Assembly (NCBI GenBank): GCA_018697195.1
Contig: JAGMWU010000028.1
Coordinates: 4,474,982-4,538,981 of the forward strand
DNA length: 64,000 nucleotides
Origin: Certhia americana
Taxonomy: Eukaryota; Chordata; Aves; Passeriformes; Certhiidae
Reading direction: 5' to 3'
In this document: positions 1 to 16,566 of the stretch, piece after piece
How positions within the stretch are numbered: the first letter of the stretch is position 1
How the letters are laid out: each line of letters opens with the position of its first letter
The notes under the pieces: generated by a model
What the model saw: the letters and a program-made list of their open reading frames with translations, nothing else
The model's database searches: none
Told to the model about the DNA's origin: nothing
Translations under genes and position numbers: made by a program

Positions 1-47
<47 letters not shown>

Positions 48-52
48 GTCAG
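1..52. repeat. (TCTA)n tetranucleotide microsatellite
   Basis: About eleven near-perfect TCTA units run from the first base of the window and end in one TCTG unit. The array is cut by the window edge, so its full length is unknown. It lies in the PTPN22 intron downstream of the exon at 513-589. Confidence 0.97.
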
Positions 53-512
53 AGCGGGGTTGTAGGCCCAGGACAGTCCCCAAACTCGTGGAGCTGCAGG
101 TGTTGCACTGTCCCACACTGATCTGCCCCATTGCTCACCCCAGCAGTGGGTCCCTGCCATGCAGCACTGAAAGTTTTCCTGCCTCTGCACAGGTTTCAGC
201 CCAGGTGACTCTGGCCACAGGCAGTTTTGCACCACTATCACCCACCAAAGGCAGCAATGGTGATGAGGAAGTCGGGGCTGTCAACCACAAACTGTTCCAC
301 CCCCAGCACTAGTGCATCCCTGGCCCTGTAGCCCAGTGCCTCTGTGCTGCTCAGGGGGTTCTGGAGGGCTCTCTCATCTTCTTCCATCAGTTTTCTTTGA
401 GCACAGCCCAGAAACTGCTGCAGAGCCCTTTGGTTCACCTGGTGACCTGCTCCTCCTGGCATAACCCACCACCAACACCTTTGCAGGACAAAACAGCACA
501 AAAGAGGCAAAC

Positions 513-589
513 CTTGATGAAGTTGGCATTGATGTAATGAGAATCTGTGTCCGATGTAATCAGGGACAGCTCCACTCTGCTGTGATCAA
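513..589 (-). CDS. PTPN22: PTPN22 coding exon 3
   Basis: The 77-bp exon encodes [20 protein letters not shown] and ANFIK, the conserved first strands of the PTP fold. The acceptor is tgcag and the donor GTTTGC. No following exon is visible in bases 1-512. Confidence 0.93.
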
Positions 590-3500
590 CTGCAAAAGCA
601 GGGGAAGCAGTCAGTGTGTCCCCCATGGTCACTGAGCCCTTGGAGGGCAGCACAGGGGGTTTTGGGGGAGCAGACACATCAAAGAGCTGACCCAGGGCAG
701 GTGGGTGGCTGTGCAAGCAGCTGATGTCCCTCCCACACCTCCCACAGCCCTGCTGCCTACACAGGCATGGACAAAACCCTTTTGGAGGGTGAGGGAGGTT
801 TTAGGGGAGGCGCTGCCACTACCCCAGTGCAAGGTTGATCCCCTCTGACCACGCAGCAAGCCAAGCCCAAAAACACCCAGCCACACTCAAGCAGGTCTGT
901 GGGGTTAGATACAAAGGTTTGAAAGCTGGACTCGATCTTGGCGGTCTTTTTCTGCCTTAGTGACTCTGTGATTTCCTTTCTTTTCCAAGTTGGAATGGAC
1001 AAAAAATACAGGCTGCTCTGATCCTGGGACAGTGTCCTTTGGAGACCACTGCACCAAGCCAAGCCAAACCACAGCAGGGTTTGCCTGTTATCTGCTTTAT
1101 ACATCACATTGTCCAAAGGCCTTTGGATGCAAGTGGTAGCAGTGCTAACCAGGCAGCTTGCAAGGATAATCACTGGAGGATGTGTTTCCTCGTGAATAGA
1201 AGTTCCTCTCTCTGTAGAAATATCATAGAATCACAGAATATCCTGAGTTAGAAAGGAGCCACAAGGATCATTGAGTCCAGCTCCCACCCCTGCACCGGAC
1301 ATCCCCAAAATCCCACCATGCGCCTGAGAATGCTGATGTGTGACAAAGTCCTCCAGAGCAGGCACTGCAGCAGCCAAAGCCCAAAATCTGAACAGCAAGA
1401 CTCAAAGACAGCAGAGAGCAGGGAGATGCTCACATACAACAACTGAGGATGAGAACGAGAAAAGCAAGAAAAGCAAAAAGCTGAGTAGGAACATTTCCAA
1501 CCTACAAGGTAAGATGTCCTTGTATCTGTTCTTCTTGACATTCTCTGGCTGCTCAGACGCTGCTGTAGGGTAGATTTTATCCGATTTGTACTTTGTTGAC
1601 TGTCTCTTCAGCTTCTGTGATAAAAGAGTGGAACAAATTACAGCAGACGTGCTACAGCCAGCGCTCTACTACAGAGCACGTGAAGGTCTCAAGGGGTCAC
1701 ATTTGCTACCACAAAGCAGGGTTGGCACCATTAATTCTTTCCTAAGTGGCTTTGCTCAGAGCAAGAATAGAGACAGAACCACCTGAGAGCCCCAGCACAG
1801 GCTTCTGAAGAATGGAAAGTGTGTGCTGAGGCAGTGCCCACACGTCGGCTTGTGAAGTGACACAAAGCATCGCCCTCACAAGTGAGCGAGGCCCAGGGGA
1901 GCCACTCTCAGTACAAATGGCACCCAGATCAGAGGAGTCACAATGTCAAAACACCTTCAACAAATGCTACCAGGATAGACAGTTAAAGCTATTGATTTTT
2001 CTCACTTTGGTAGGGATGTTGCTGTCTGCTGGAAGCAGCGATGCTCGAGTCACTAAGGGAGCACAAGCAGCTGGAGCAGAGTGGTTCCATGGGCTGATGA
2101 AAGAAGAGTCCTGGGACAGACCCTTATCTGTCATCTCTTTCATTTTCAGGATAAAGCTGCAGCACTCATGGAGAGTTAAAGCATCTTTCTCCTGGCAAAG
2201 CATAGAATTTTATTTCACTGCCACCAGCTCCTAAATAACACACACTATTTTTTACCATCAGCTTCAGAAGTGCCATTCTCGCTGTATTTTTTCTTTCATA
2301 TTTTTGTGTCCAGGTTTCTCATTTTTAATATTGAACTGCAGTTTTATAACACTAAATTCAACCAGAATAGAAATTAAACCTCAGAGATCTGATGGAATGA
2401 CTCAGGGAGGAGGTACAGGAGGCTCAGGACAGTCCATATGTCCAGTCTCTATTAATTAAGAACATAGGGCAGACACAGTGGGATAGAAATTATGGGAGCA
2501 GGGAGGGTTTTGTAGCCTCCACATCCCTGTAACCTTTTGAGCAATTCTGGTGTTGGTCACATCCTCCCCTTCCTCCCTCCAGTGCACCCCCAGCTTCCAG
2601 GGAAAGCTTTCATGGAAAGGACATCACTCCGTACTAAATCCAATCTTCCCAGAGCCAAGGCCCTGAATCATCTGACACGAAACTTCTTGGGAATGCCTTG
2701 GTATGAAAAAGCAAGTGGGAATTACAGAACCATGGAATATCCTGGGCTGGATGGGACCCATAAGAATTATTGAGTCTGACTCCTGGCCTTGTACAGACAT
2801 CCCAAAATCCCACCATGTGCATTCCTGAGGGCTCCTGGAGCTCTGGCAGCCTCGGGGCTGTGCCCACTCCCTGGGGAGCCTGGGCAGTGTGCAGCTGTGA
2901 GACTGTACAGAGGGAAAATGGGGACTCTAACAAAACCCCTATCATTGATAGTAATACCACCACACTTTGCACATAAAAATGCTTGGTCCCACAAGGAGAG
3001 AGCAGGAATTGGGGCGGAGGAATGGCACTGAATATTCCTATCCCGTTTGGAAACAGAAGCCAACATGATGGCTGCTGAGGGCATTGCCTGGCAAAAGTGG
3101 CTGCAGATCAGTTCACTCTGAGAAGATCTTCTCCCATAAAACAGGAAATGCAGCCTTGACCATTTCCACCTGCCATTTTGATCAGAAATTAATACATCAG
3201 GCTGCTGGAGCCTGCCTGAGCACCAGGGCTCAGAGCCCACTGCCTCACACACACACACCCCAGCAGAGAGAGGGGAAATTCAGCTGGCCGTGACAGCACT
3301 TTGTTCCATGGAACAACAGACTGTCACTGCAGGCTCAGATTAATCACTTCCCTCCTCCCCAGACACCTGGAAACCAAGCACTCAGCTTTCCCTGAGCGTT
3401 TGAAGTGCCAGATTTTGCTGGTATGACAGAACAGGGCTGGAGTTTCTGGGGGCCCCTCAGTAACCTGGAGCCCACTACCAGGGTCAGTCCAGTGTTTGAC

Positions 3501-4503
3501 ACGTCTCAAATCTCACAGAGGTACCAGTTTTACCCTTCCCTACGTCTCTGGAAGCTGGGCAATGTCACTGCCTCTCAGAGCAGCCCAGACAGCCTCAGAG
3601 CCACCTCCAGCCACCAGCTTTAGCCGTGAGATGGTGCACTGGCATCTGAGCCTCACCCCTGGCACCCAAACTAAAAAATATATCAGAGAGCTCACAAATT
3701 CAGGGCAATGCAGAACACAGGGGGTACTGGGAGCCATCAGCATTTTGTGCAGCTTTTGCCTTGAGGGAACAAGTCAGTAGTTTCCAGGAGGGGCCAGGAG
3801 CACTGCTGCATGTAGAGCACACAGATCCCAGATCCCAGAATGGTTTGGGTTGGAAGGGACCTTAAAGCTCATCTTATTCCACCCCATGCTATGGGCAGGG
3901 ACACTTGCTGCTATCCCAGGTTGTTCCAAGTCCTGTCCACCCTGGCCTTGGACACTTCCACAGCTGCCTTGGGCAATCTGTGCTCTCTAGAAACAAGGAC
4001 AAGCTAAGTCAAGGGGAAACCTGAGATCTCTGGCAGGAGCTCATGTGCCACAGGTCTAACAGATTGCAGTGGGGGGAAGGGGAAGAGGCTCCATATTCCT
4101 CCCTTTATCCGCAGTTGTGTCACCAGGACCAGAGGCTCCACATTCCTCCCTGTCCCCCCAGTTCTGTTACCAGGCAAAGTGAAACCGTGTCCCGACAAGT
4201 GCATTCACCAAGCAGAAAACAGGAAGAACTCGGGTAATTAGCAAACAGTTCAAATGAAAACTATTAAATTCCTATCACGTCTTTACATTCCTTTTAGCCC
4301 AGTTAACTTCATCTATAAAGGTCCTAGAGAATCTCACTGTCACCGGTTTGAGAGGTGCCCGAGCAACTCCCTCAGAAATGAGCTGAAAAACTGAGCCAAG
4401 CCCTGAGTGAACTCACCAAAAACTCCTCTGCAAACTCTCCTCGGCTGAGCTTCTTGCCTTGGGCCCTTTCCAGGTTCTGTAGCAGGATCCCCCTTTGGTC
4501 CAT
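513..4503 (-). CDS. PTPN22: PTPN22, 5' part (coding exons 1-3), partial
   Basis: Protein tyrosine phosphatase non-receptor 22 (Lyp/PEP) is a cytosolic phosphatase of haematopoietic cells that damps antigen-receptor signalling by dephosphorylating Src-family and Syk-family kinases. Three minus-strand exons join in frame: 4503-4417, 1614-1506 and 589-513. Together they encode the N-terminal helix region ([20 protein letters not shown]) and the start of the PTP domain, including [20 protein letters not shown] and [10 protein letters not shown], which closely match the mammalian protein. All donors are GT, acceptors are AG and phases agree (29 codons; then T|TT across the second intron). The catalytic cysteine loop, the rest of the PTP domain and the proline-rich tail lie beyond the left edge. 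The start ATG at 4503-4501 fits the family N-terminus. The gene has the same orientation as AP4B1, as in human. Confidence 0.93.
1222..1332 (-). mobile_element. CR1 LINE fragment (3' end)
   Basis: Reads catagaatcacagaat, then gagttagaaaggagccac and a caaggatcattgagtccag tail, typical of the reverse complement of a CR1 3' end. It lies in PTPN22 intron 2. Confidence 0.85.
1506..1614 (-). CDS. PTPN22: PTPN22 coding exon 2
   Basis: The acceptor is cacag and the exon starts [20 protein letters not shown], ends [10 protein letters not shown] plus one base, then donor GTAGGT. This is the lead-in to the phosphatase domain. Confidence 0.93.
2724..2895 (-). mobile_element. CR1 LINE fragment (3' end)
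   Basis: Contains acagaaccatggaatatcc, gggctggatgggaccca and cccaaaatcccaccatgtgc, the same subfamily as the copy near 1222 and the longer copy near 57463. It lies in PTPN22 intron 1. Confidence 0.85.
3832..3990 (-). mobile_element. CR1 LINE fragment (3' end)
   Basis: Begins cccagaatggtttgggttgg, continues with aagggaccttaaagctcatc and ends in the ggccttggacacttcca block. It lies in PTPN22 intron 1. Confidence 0.9.
4417..4503 (-). CDS. PTPN22: PTPN22 coding exon 1
   Basis: Encodes residues 1-29 from the initiator ATG to EEFL, followed by the donor GTGAGT. It is more divergent from mammals than the next two exons (for example [20 protein letters not shown]) but the register is unmistakable. 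Confidence 0.9.
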
Positions 4504-4950
4504 GATGCTGGAGCCAGAGCGTGCCTGGCCTGGCCCTCCTGGGAAGGGACATGTCAAGTGATCTGCAGCGGAAGGCGCTGCCGGGGAGCGCTGCCTGTGG
4601 TTTTCTGACTTCATCACAGCCCCAAAGGAAATTAGTGCGTAGCAGATAATCCTGGTCAAACAACACAACAGAGCACACAGCACGGGGCCTGGCTCTGTTG
4701 AAACCACCCCCACCTGGCACAGGGGTAGGGACATGTTGGATACCAGCCTAAACCCCACACCACCCCAATTCCTTCAGCACCGTGTCTAGCCATCACTGCC
4801 AGGGGTACTCAGGGGTGAACAGGGGGCAGCTGTGGAGCATTCACATCCCAAGGGGCTGTGCTTCACCAGGAAGGCTTCAAACCTGGAATGTGACTGGAGG
4901 AGTCCATAAAACAGCAGGGAAAATCCACAGATCCCCTCAGGGTTTTAACG

Positions 4951-5070
4951 TAGAATCCCAGAATGGTTTGGGATGGAAGGGACCTTAAAGCTCATCTCAA
5001 TAGGCAGGGACACCTTCCACTATCCCAGGATGCTCCAAGTGCCATCCAACCCAGCCTTGGACACTTTCTA
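4951..5070 (-). mobile_element. CR1 LINE fragment (3' end)
   Basis: Begins tagaatcccagaatggtttg, followed by ggatggaagggaccttaaag, and ends near ccagccttggacactttc. Confidence 0.9.
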
Positions 5071-6977
5071 GGGAAGGAAGCTGTAGTCTGTTTTCCACAT
5101 CAGCTGTAAAATATTTTGAAGGAATCCTTCAGGCAGATGCTGACACCCAAGCAGGAGTTACTGCCCTGGACTGGACGACTTCCAGAGAAAAACCATCCAT
5201 GTGCTTCAGGTCAACTCTTCCAGCCACCATTCCCCACATCTCATGGCTTTAGCTAAAAGAGGATTACATCTGACTCCAGCAGACTGCAGAAGTGCAATTA
5301 ATGATGCCAGCCTGACTCACCTCTCACTGTGTAACACTCAAAAAACCCCTAAACAAAGGGGAGGCCATTCTCCCAGAGGGCAGCTCTGGAGGGCTATCCA
5401 TCTTCCCTGCATGAAGTGGGGAAAGCTAAACAAAACTAAGCTAAACCAAACAATTTTCAACCAAAAACACCCCCCAAAAGATATGAGAATCACATCTTCC
5501 ATATTTCCAATACCTCAGGTGTTGCACAAAGGCCTCAGGCTCATTGATCAAGTCTGATTGTCTCCCTGAACGTAACTAGGGCTATTCAAAGCGTTCTGTG
5601 TTTTCTTGCAGATTGAGTACAGAGCAGCTCCAGGATTTCTGTATTCAGTAGCTAAAAGGCAAAAGGCCAAAAATCACTCTTAGTTTTAAATATCAAATGT
5701 TAATTTTTCAGAAATACCCCTTGGAGTCACCTGAGAGGAAGAGGGACCTTTAGAATAATTAATGGAAACATTTTTAAACAAATAGCTGCTGCATCTGTAG
5801 CACCAAGCACTAACATGGAGGCATTGAAGTAAGAGTGAAGCCCACTTTCATGGCTAAATTTAAGAGAAACTCAAGAAGAAAAGCCAATTGATGACAACAA
5901 ACTTTATTATTTTTGCTTGTAGTGATGGAGAATCTCTTTTATACTTTGCTTAGTGCCAGGTTCTGCTTGCAGCATCTGGAAGAAGCACAGTAGCTTTTCT
6001 CCAGTTGCATCAGTGAAAAGCCAAAGTTCTCCTCTGGGAAGTAGCACAGTCCTTTCTCTCAGAGGTCCAGGTTCTTCTGAAAACTAACTAAACCGTCCTG
6101 TGCATGTATTTTAGAGAAAAAAATCTGAGTCAGGTTTAAAGGCAGGAAGGGGAGGATGCAGAGGGCAGGATGAGTGATCTGACACCAACTGCACCCCTCA
6201 CCCTGATTTCATCCCTGCCCCATGGAAAACACCAAGTGGGGTCTGTAAAACTGCTTCTTTATGGCCCATCAGTCATTCTCTTGACTATCCTGACTCAAGG
6301 GGCAAGCTGAGCTCGAGTAAGGGAATTAAACCCTCACACAGAGAAGCAGAAATTTGGTGCTGACTCCAGTAGACTTTATTTAGCAAAGCCACGCTCCTGG
6401 GCTGCACACAGTTATGGGCATGGTTTAGTTCCAAATGAAGTAATTTAAGATCAGCTAAAATAAATATTTAGAAGTTATTGGGAGTCTGCTGACCTGCTCA
6501 TTCCTCATGAAAGTGGTCTGGATAAAGGAAGCTCCAAGTCCCTTCCCTGACAGAGCCCAATCTTGGTGTAGCCAAGCAGAGTAAATGATGGACTGCCAAG
6601 CTCTCAGCTGTTTTTCCCTGAAAACTGCATAATGCCAATGCTCCAGGGCAGCTCTCCCTGAGGACAGGGACACAACACAGCTGTGGGAACTGTTAACAGG
6701 AGCCCTGCTACAGCTGACTGATGATCTGCCTTTGAGTTCACCTGCAGGTTCACACTTTACAGTAATTTGGTATTTGAGACTGAGATTAATTATTGTCCAA
6801 ATGCTCCTTAAAGCTTTGCTTCAAGGAAGGTCAGAGAGAAAAAGCCCAGCTGGACACAGAGGCAGGAGCTGGGCTGCAGAGCTGCCCTGACCCACAGCAG
6901 TGATCAGATCACTCCATCCCATGTCCTGAGGGTTGAAAGAACAAGGAACTCCAGAAATCAGCCAAGAATGATTCAGT

Positions 6978-6983
6978 TTTTAT
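6978..6983 (-). other. candidate AP4B1 poly(A) signal
   Basis: This is the first minus-strand AATAAA that I find downstream of the AP4B1 stop, about 860 bases away. Two further AATAAA hexamers lie at 6375-6380 and 5903-5908, so the true end is uncertain. Confidence 0.35.
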
Positions 6984-7842
6984 TAGGAAAAGCAGAAGTC
7001 TGTTTAACAGTGACAGGGTTTCAGTGAAGTGCGTGGAAGGCAGAGTGCCATTTGAGGATATAATCAAGTCATCCAAATAAATTAAAAAATCACGTGAAAT
7101 CAGGCAGAAGAAGGTTAAAAGAACCTTGTGCTCCTCACAGAGTACCCTAAAGCCCTGTTAGATTAATCTCACTGTGTACCTCACCCTCAATCAAGCAGCT
7201 TGGCAACAGCACAGGGAGCTGGGGGAACTTCAGAGAGGGCAATTCTCACCTCGGTAACATATTTCAACTAAAAACCCAAATCTGCCTCTTGGAAGAGGAA
7301 CATGCTGGCTCCAGTGAGCAGGATGGACCCTGCCCACCCTCCTCTGGCACAGCAGAGCTCTGTTCATCCCCAAGTGAAGCTACTACTGAAATCAGACAGC
7401 AAATTAAAACAAATGTAAAGGGAGACAAGAATGAAATATTGCCTCCTCGCTGCACTGTTCCTCTTAATGTGAGGTAAGTGGCAGAGTCCTGGTGCCTCTG
7501 GTGTCTTGTTTTTTTCCAATTATTTGTAATTCTCAGGAAAAAACAGAATACACCCCTGATTTCTGCTCTGTTCTGGTTCCACCAGTGACATTTGTGCCTC
7601 ATGACAACCACCACAGATGCTACCAGTCCTGTGACTCACACCTTAGGAGGAGGGCAGACCCTTCACCCTGCCCTGTCCCCCAGCCCCAGCTGCAGCTTCC
7701 CCCACACCACCTGGGTTTTCCAGGTAAATTGGAAACTCTGCAGTTTAAAACTACCAAACCAGCACTGGGTATGGCAAAAGAAGCCAGAGAAATCAAACTT
7801 TCCTGTGCCCTGAGCATGCATCCTGCTGGGAGCAGGGACCAG

Positions 7843-14504
<6,662 letters not shown>

Positions 14505-14800
14505 GGCGCCGCGCCGGCCCCGCTCCTAAGCGCCGGTCCCGGTCCCACTCCGAGCCCTAGGACCCGGTGGCGGTGGCAGTCCGCAGTCCCCGTCCCACTC
14601 CCAGGATGCAGTCCCGGTCCCAGATCCCGGTCCCAGGATGCAGTCCCGGTCCCAGATCCCGCTCCCAGATCCCGGTCCCGCTGCCGGCCCCACCGCCCCG
14701 CCCACGTGACCCCCGCGCACGTGACCCCGCGCCGCGCCGCCCGCGCGTGCGCGGCGCTTCCCGCCAAAACCGGCGTGAGGGGAGCGGGGTCCCGCCCGCC
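14505..14800. promoter_or_regulatory. divergent AP4B1/DCLRE1B promoter
   Basis: Only 296 bases separate the two start codons. The sequence is GC- and CpG-rich with no TATA box. Two CACGTGAC boxes (14703 and 14718) match USF/TFE-type bHLH-ZIP sites. An NRF1-like GCGCGTGCGC lies near 14743, and TTCCCGCCAAAA at 14758-14769 matches an E2F site. The AP4B1-proximal half (about 14575-14690) is an irregular tandem repeat of tcccggtcccagatcccg units. Factor binding is inferred from motif matches only. Confidence 0.75.
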
Positions 14801-14989
14801 ATGAGCGGGACGGTGCTGCCCGGGACCCCCATCGCCGTGGACTTCTGGAGCCTGCGGAGGGCGGCCGGCGCCCGCCTCTTCTTCCTGTCCCACATGCACT
14901 CGGACCACACGGTGGGGCTGTCCAGCACCTGGAGCCGCCCGCTGTACTGCTCCCCTCTCACCGCCCGCCTCCTGCACCGCCGCCTGCAG
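14801..14989 (+). CDS. DCLRE1B: DCLRE1B exon 1
   Basis: Encodes residues 1-63, including [16 protein letters not shown] and the metal-binding [15 protein letters not shown]. Donor GTAGGT. Confidence 0.96.
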
Positions 14990-16566
14990 GTAGGTGTGAC
15001 CCGCCCGGCCCTCATCGCCTGGGCACCCCCACCTGCCACACCCCCACCTACCTGTCCCATCCCTCGTCACCTGCCCTGCCCAGCCCTCATGCCTCGACCC
15101 CTGCAGGTGCCGATGTGCTGGATCCGGCCGCTGGAGGTGGGGCAGAGCCATGTCGTGGGAGAAGTCACGGTGACATTGATTGACTCTAACCACTGCCCTG
15201 GTTCTGTTATGTTCCTCTTTGAGGGCACCTTTGGCACCATCCTCTACACAGGTACAGGGCAGGTTCCCACAATCACAGGATCACAAAGTGGGTTGGGTTG
15301 GAAGGGCGCACAGTGGGTCCCCCAGTCCCAATGCCTTGCTCAAGCCGGGTTGTCCCACAACACACGGCACAGAATTGTGACTAGATGGTTCTGAAATACC
15401 CTCAGTGAGGGAAGGTCCACACCCTCTCTGTGCCCTGCCCTGCAATCCCTGTCCTTGCAGGAGATTTCCGCTACACGAGTGCCATGCAGTGCGAGCCGGT
15501 GCTGAGGGGCCGCCACATCGACCGCCTGTACCTGGACAACACCCACTGCCACCCGCAGCGGGCCCTGCCCTCACGGGCACTGGCCACCCGCCAGGCTGCC
15601 CACCTCATCCGTGCCCACCCGCAGCACCACGTGGTCATCGGTGAGTGCTGCCCTCCCTCCTGCACGGCCCCAGCCAGGGCTTGTGTCCCCCTGCCCTGTC
15701 CCTGAGCCGCTGCTCCCCTGGCAGGTGTGTACACCCTGGGCAAGGAGGCGCTGCTGGTGGACCTGGCTCTGGAGTTCAGCACGTGGGTGGTGGTGAGCCC
15801 CTGGCGCCTGGAGCAGATGCGGCTGCTGGAGCTGCCGGATGTGTTCACTGCCGAGGAGGGCGCGGGCTGGATCCGCGCCGTGGATGTCGCCGAGATCCGC
15901 TGCGACACGCTCGTCACCTGGAACGCGCTGCACCCCACCATTGCCATCATCCCCACGGGCAGGCCCATGAAGGTCACCCACCCCAACATCCACCTCGTCC
16001 CCTACTCGGATCACTCGTCCTTTGCGGAGCTGCGTGAGTTTGTGAAGTGGCTGAAACCCTGCTCCATCATTCCCATTGTGAAGGCTGACATGTGCCAGGT
16101 TTACTTTCAGGAATACCTGAGCTCTGCTCCCCAGATACTTCCTGACTTCGAAGTCTCTAAGCCCGTGCAAGAGTCTGGACAGCGGCAAAGCCAAAGGAGG
16201 AGGCAGAAACCCATGAGTGTCTGGAAAAGACGCCCATGGTGTTCTGTGCCCCGAGGGGTCATTTATGAGTCTCCAGAGAAAAATACTGAGAAACCTGAGG
16301 CATTTACAGATGTGAAGGTTCCTCAGCACTACTGCGAGTCAGCTCTCTGCACAAAAGAAGGCTGCACTTGTCACAGGGGTGAGAAGGAAGAGCTAAGAGG
16401 GGAACAGCTGGGAGCAGCAGGAGCAGCACCTGTTTCCAGTGAACACCTTGCAACTGGATTTGCAGAGCAGTATTTACTCACTCCCTTAAATGTCCTAAAG
16501 CAGAATTCCTCACAGACATTTGATGAGCTGGTAGAAGACTTTTTTCGGAAGGGAGACACGCCCTGA
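14801..16566 (+). CDS. DCLRE1B: DCLRE1B (Apollo/SNM1B) 5' exonuclease, 4 exons
   Basis: Apollo is a nuclear 5'-to-3' DNA exonuclease recruited to telomeres by TRF2, where it processes leading-strand ends; it also acts in interstrand crosslink repair. Exons are 14801-14989, 15107-15251, 15461-15640 and 15725-16566, totalling 1356 bp or 451 residues. The metallo-beta-lactamase motifs are present: D14, HMHSDH at residues 31-36, H92 in SNHCPGS and D113 in GDFRYT. The beta-CASP part shows YLDNTHCHP and H268 in PYSDHSSF. The TRF2-docking motif YLLTP lies at 421-425 near the C-terminus. Human Apollo has 532 residues, so about 80 are missing, all from the low-complexity region between the beta-CASP domain and the TRF2 motif. 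Splice sites and phases are clean. The gene shares a promoter with AP4B1. Confidence 0.96.
15107..15251 (+). CDS. DCLRE1B: DCLRE1B exon 2
   Basis: Encodes residues 64-111 with motif 3 ([15 protein letters not shown]). Acceptor tgcag, donor GTACAG. Confidence 0.95.
15268..15420 (-). mobile_element. CR1 LINE fragment in DCLRE1B intron 2
   Basis: Begins aatcacaggatcacaaagtg then ggttgggttggaaggg; the 3' end is recognisable and the remainder diverged. It makes up most of the 209-bp intron. Confidence 0.8.
15461..15640 (+). CDS. DCLRE1B: DCLRE1B exon 3
   Basis: Encodes residues 112-171: [21 protein letters not shown] and [11 protein letters not shown]. Acceptor tgcag, donor GTGAGT. Confidence 0.95.
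15725..16566 (+). CDS. DCLRE1B: DCLRE1B exon 4 (stop)
   Basis: Encodes residues 172-451: the beta-CASP remainder ([36 protein letters not shown]), a poorly conserved linker that still carries GVIYESPE, and the C-terminal [12 protein letters not shown]. Stop TGA at 16564-16566. Confidence 0.96.

Larger units (their letters stand above)
4504..7842. other. PTPN22-AP4B1 intergenic region, no gene recognised
   Basis: I read both strands and found no exon I can assign. In human this interval holds BCL2L15, but none of its recognisable peptides appear. The region contains one CR1 piece (4951-5070), moderately AT-rich unique sequence, and three minus-strand AATAAA hexamers at 6978-6983, 6375-6380 and 5903-5908 that could serve AP4B1. 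Two AT-rich stretches (5580-6120 and 6960-7160) show no repeats. Confidence 0.6.

Noticed and set aside
238..510. Minus-strand 90-codon open frame possibly being the next PTPN22 exon
   Set aside because: No resemblance to the expected PTP-domain continuation (YGPKAYIATQGPL) and no fitting acceptor.
1340..1573. Plus-strand open frame with basic residues ([12 protein letters not shown]) followed by a GTAAGA donor-like site
   Set aside because: It is the antisense shadow of PTPN22 exon 2 and its upstream intron; the minus strand gives a clear PTPN22 match.
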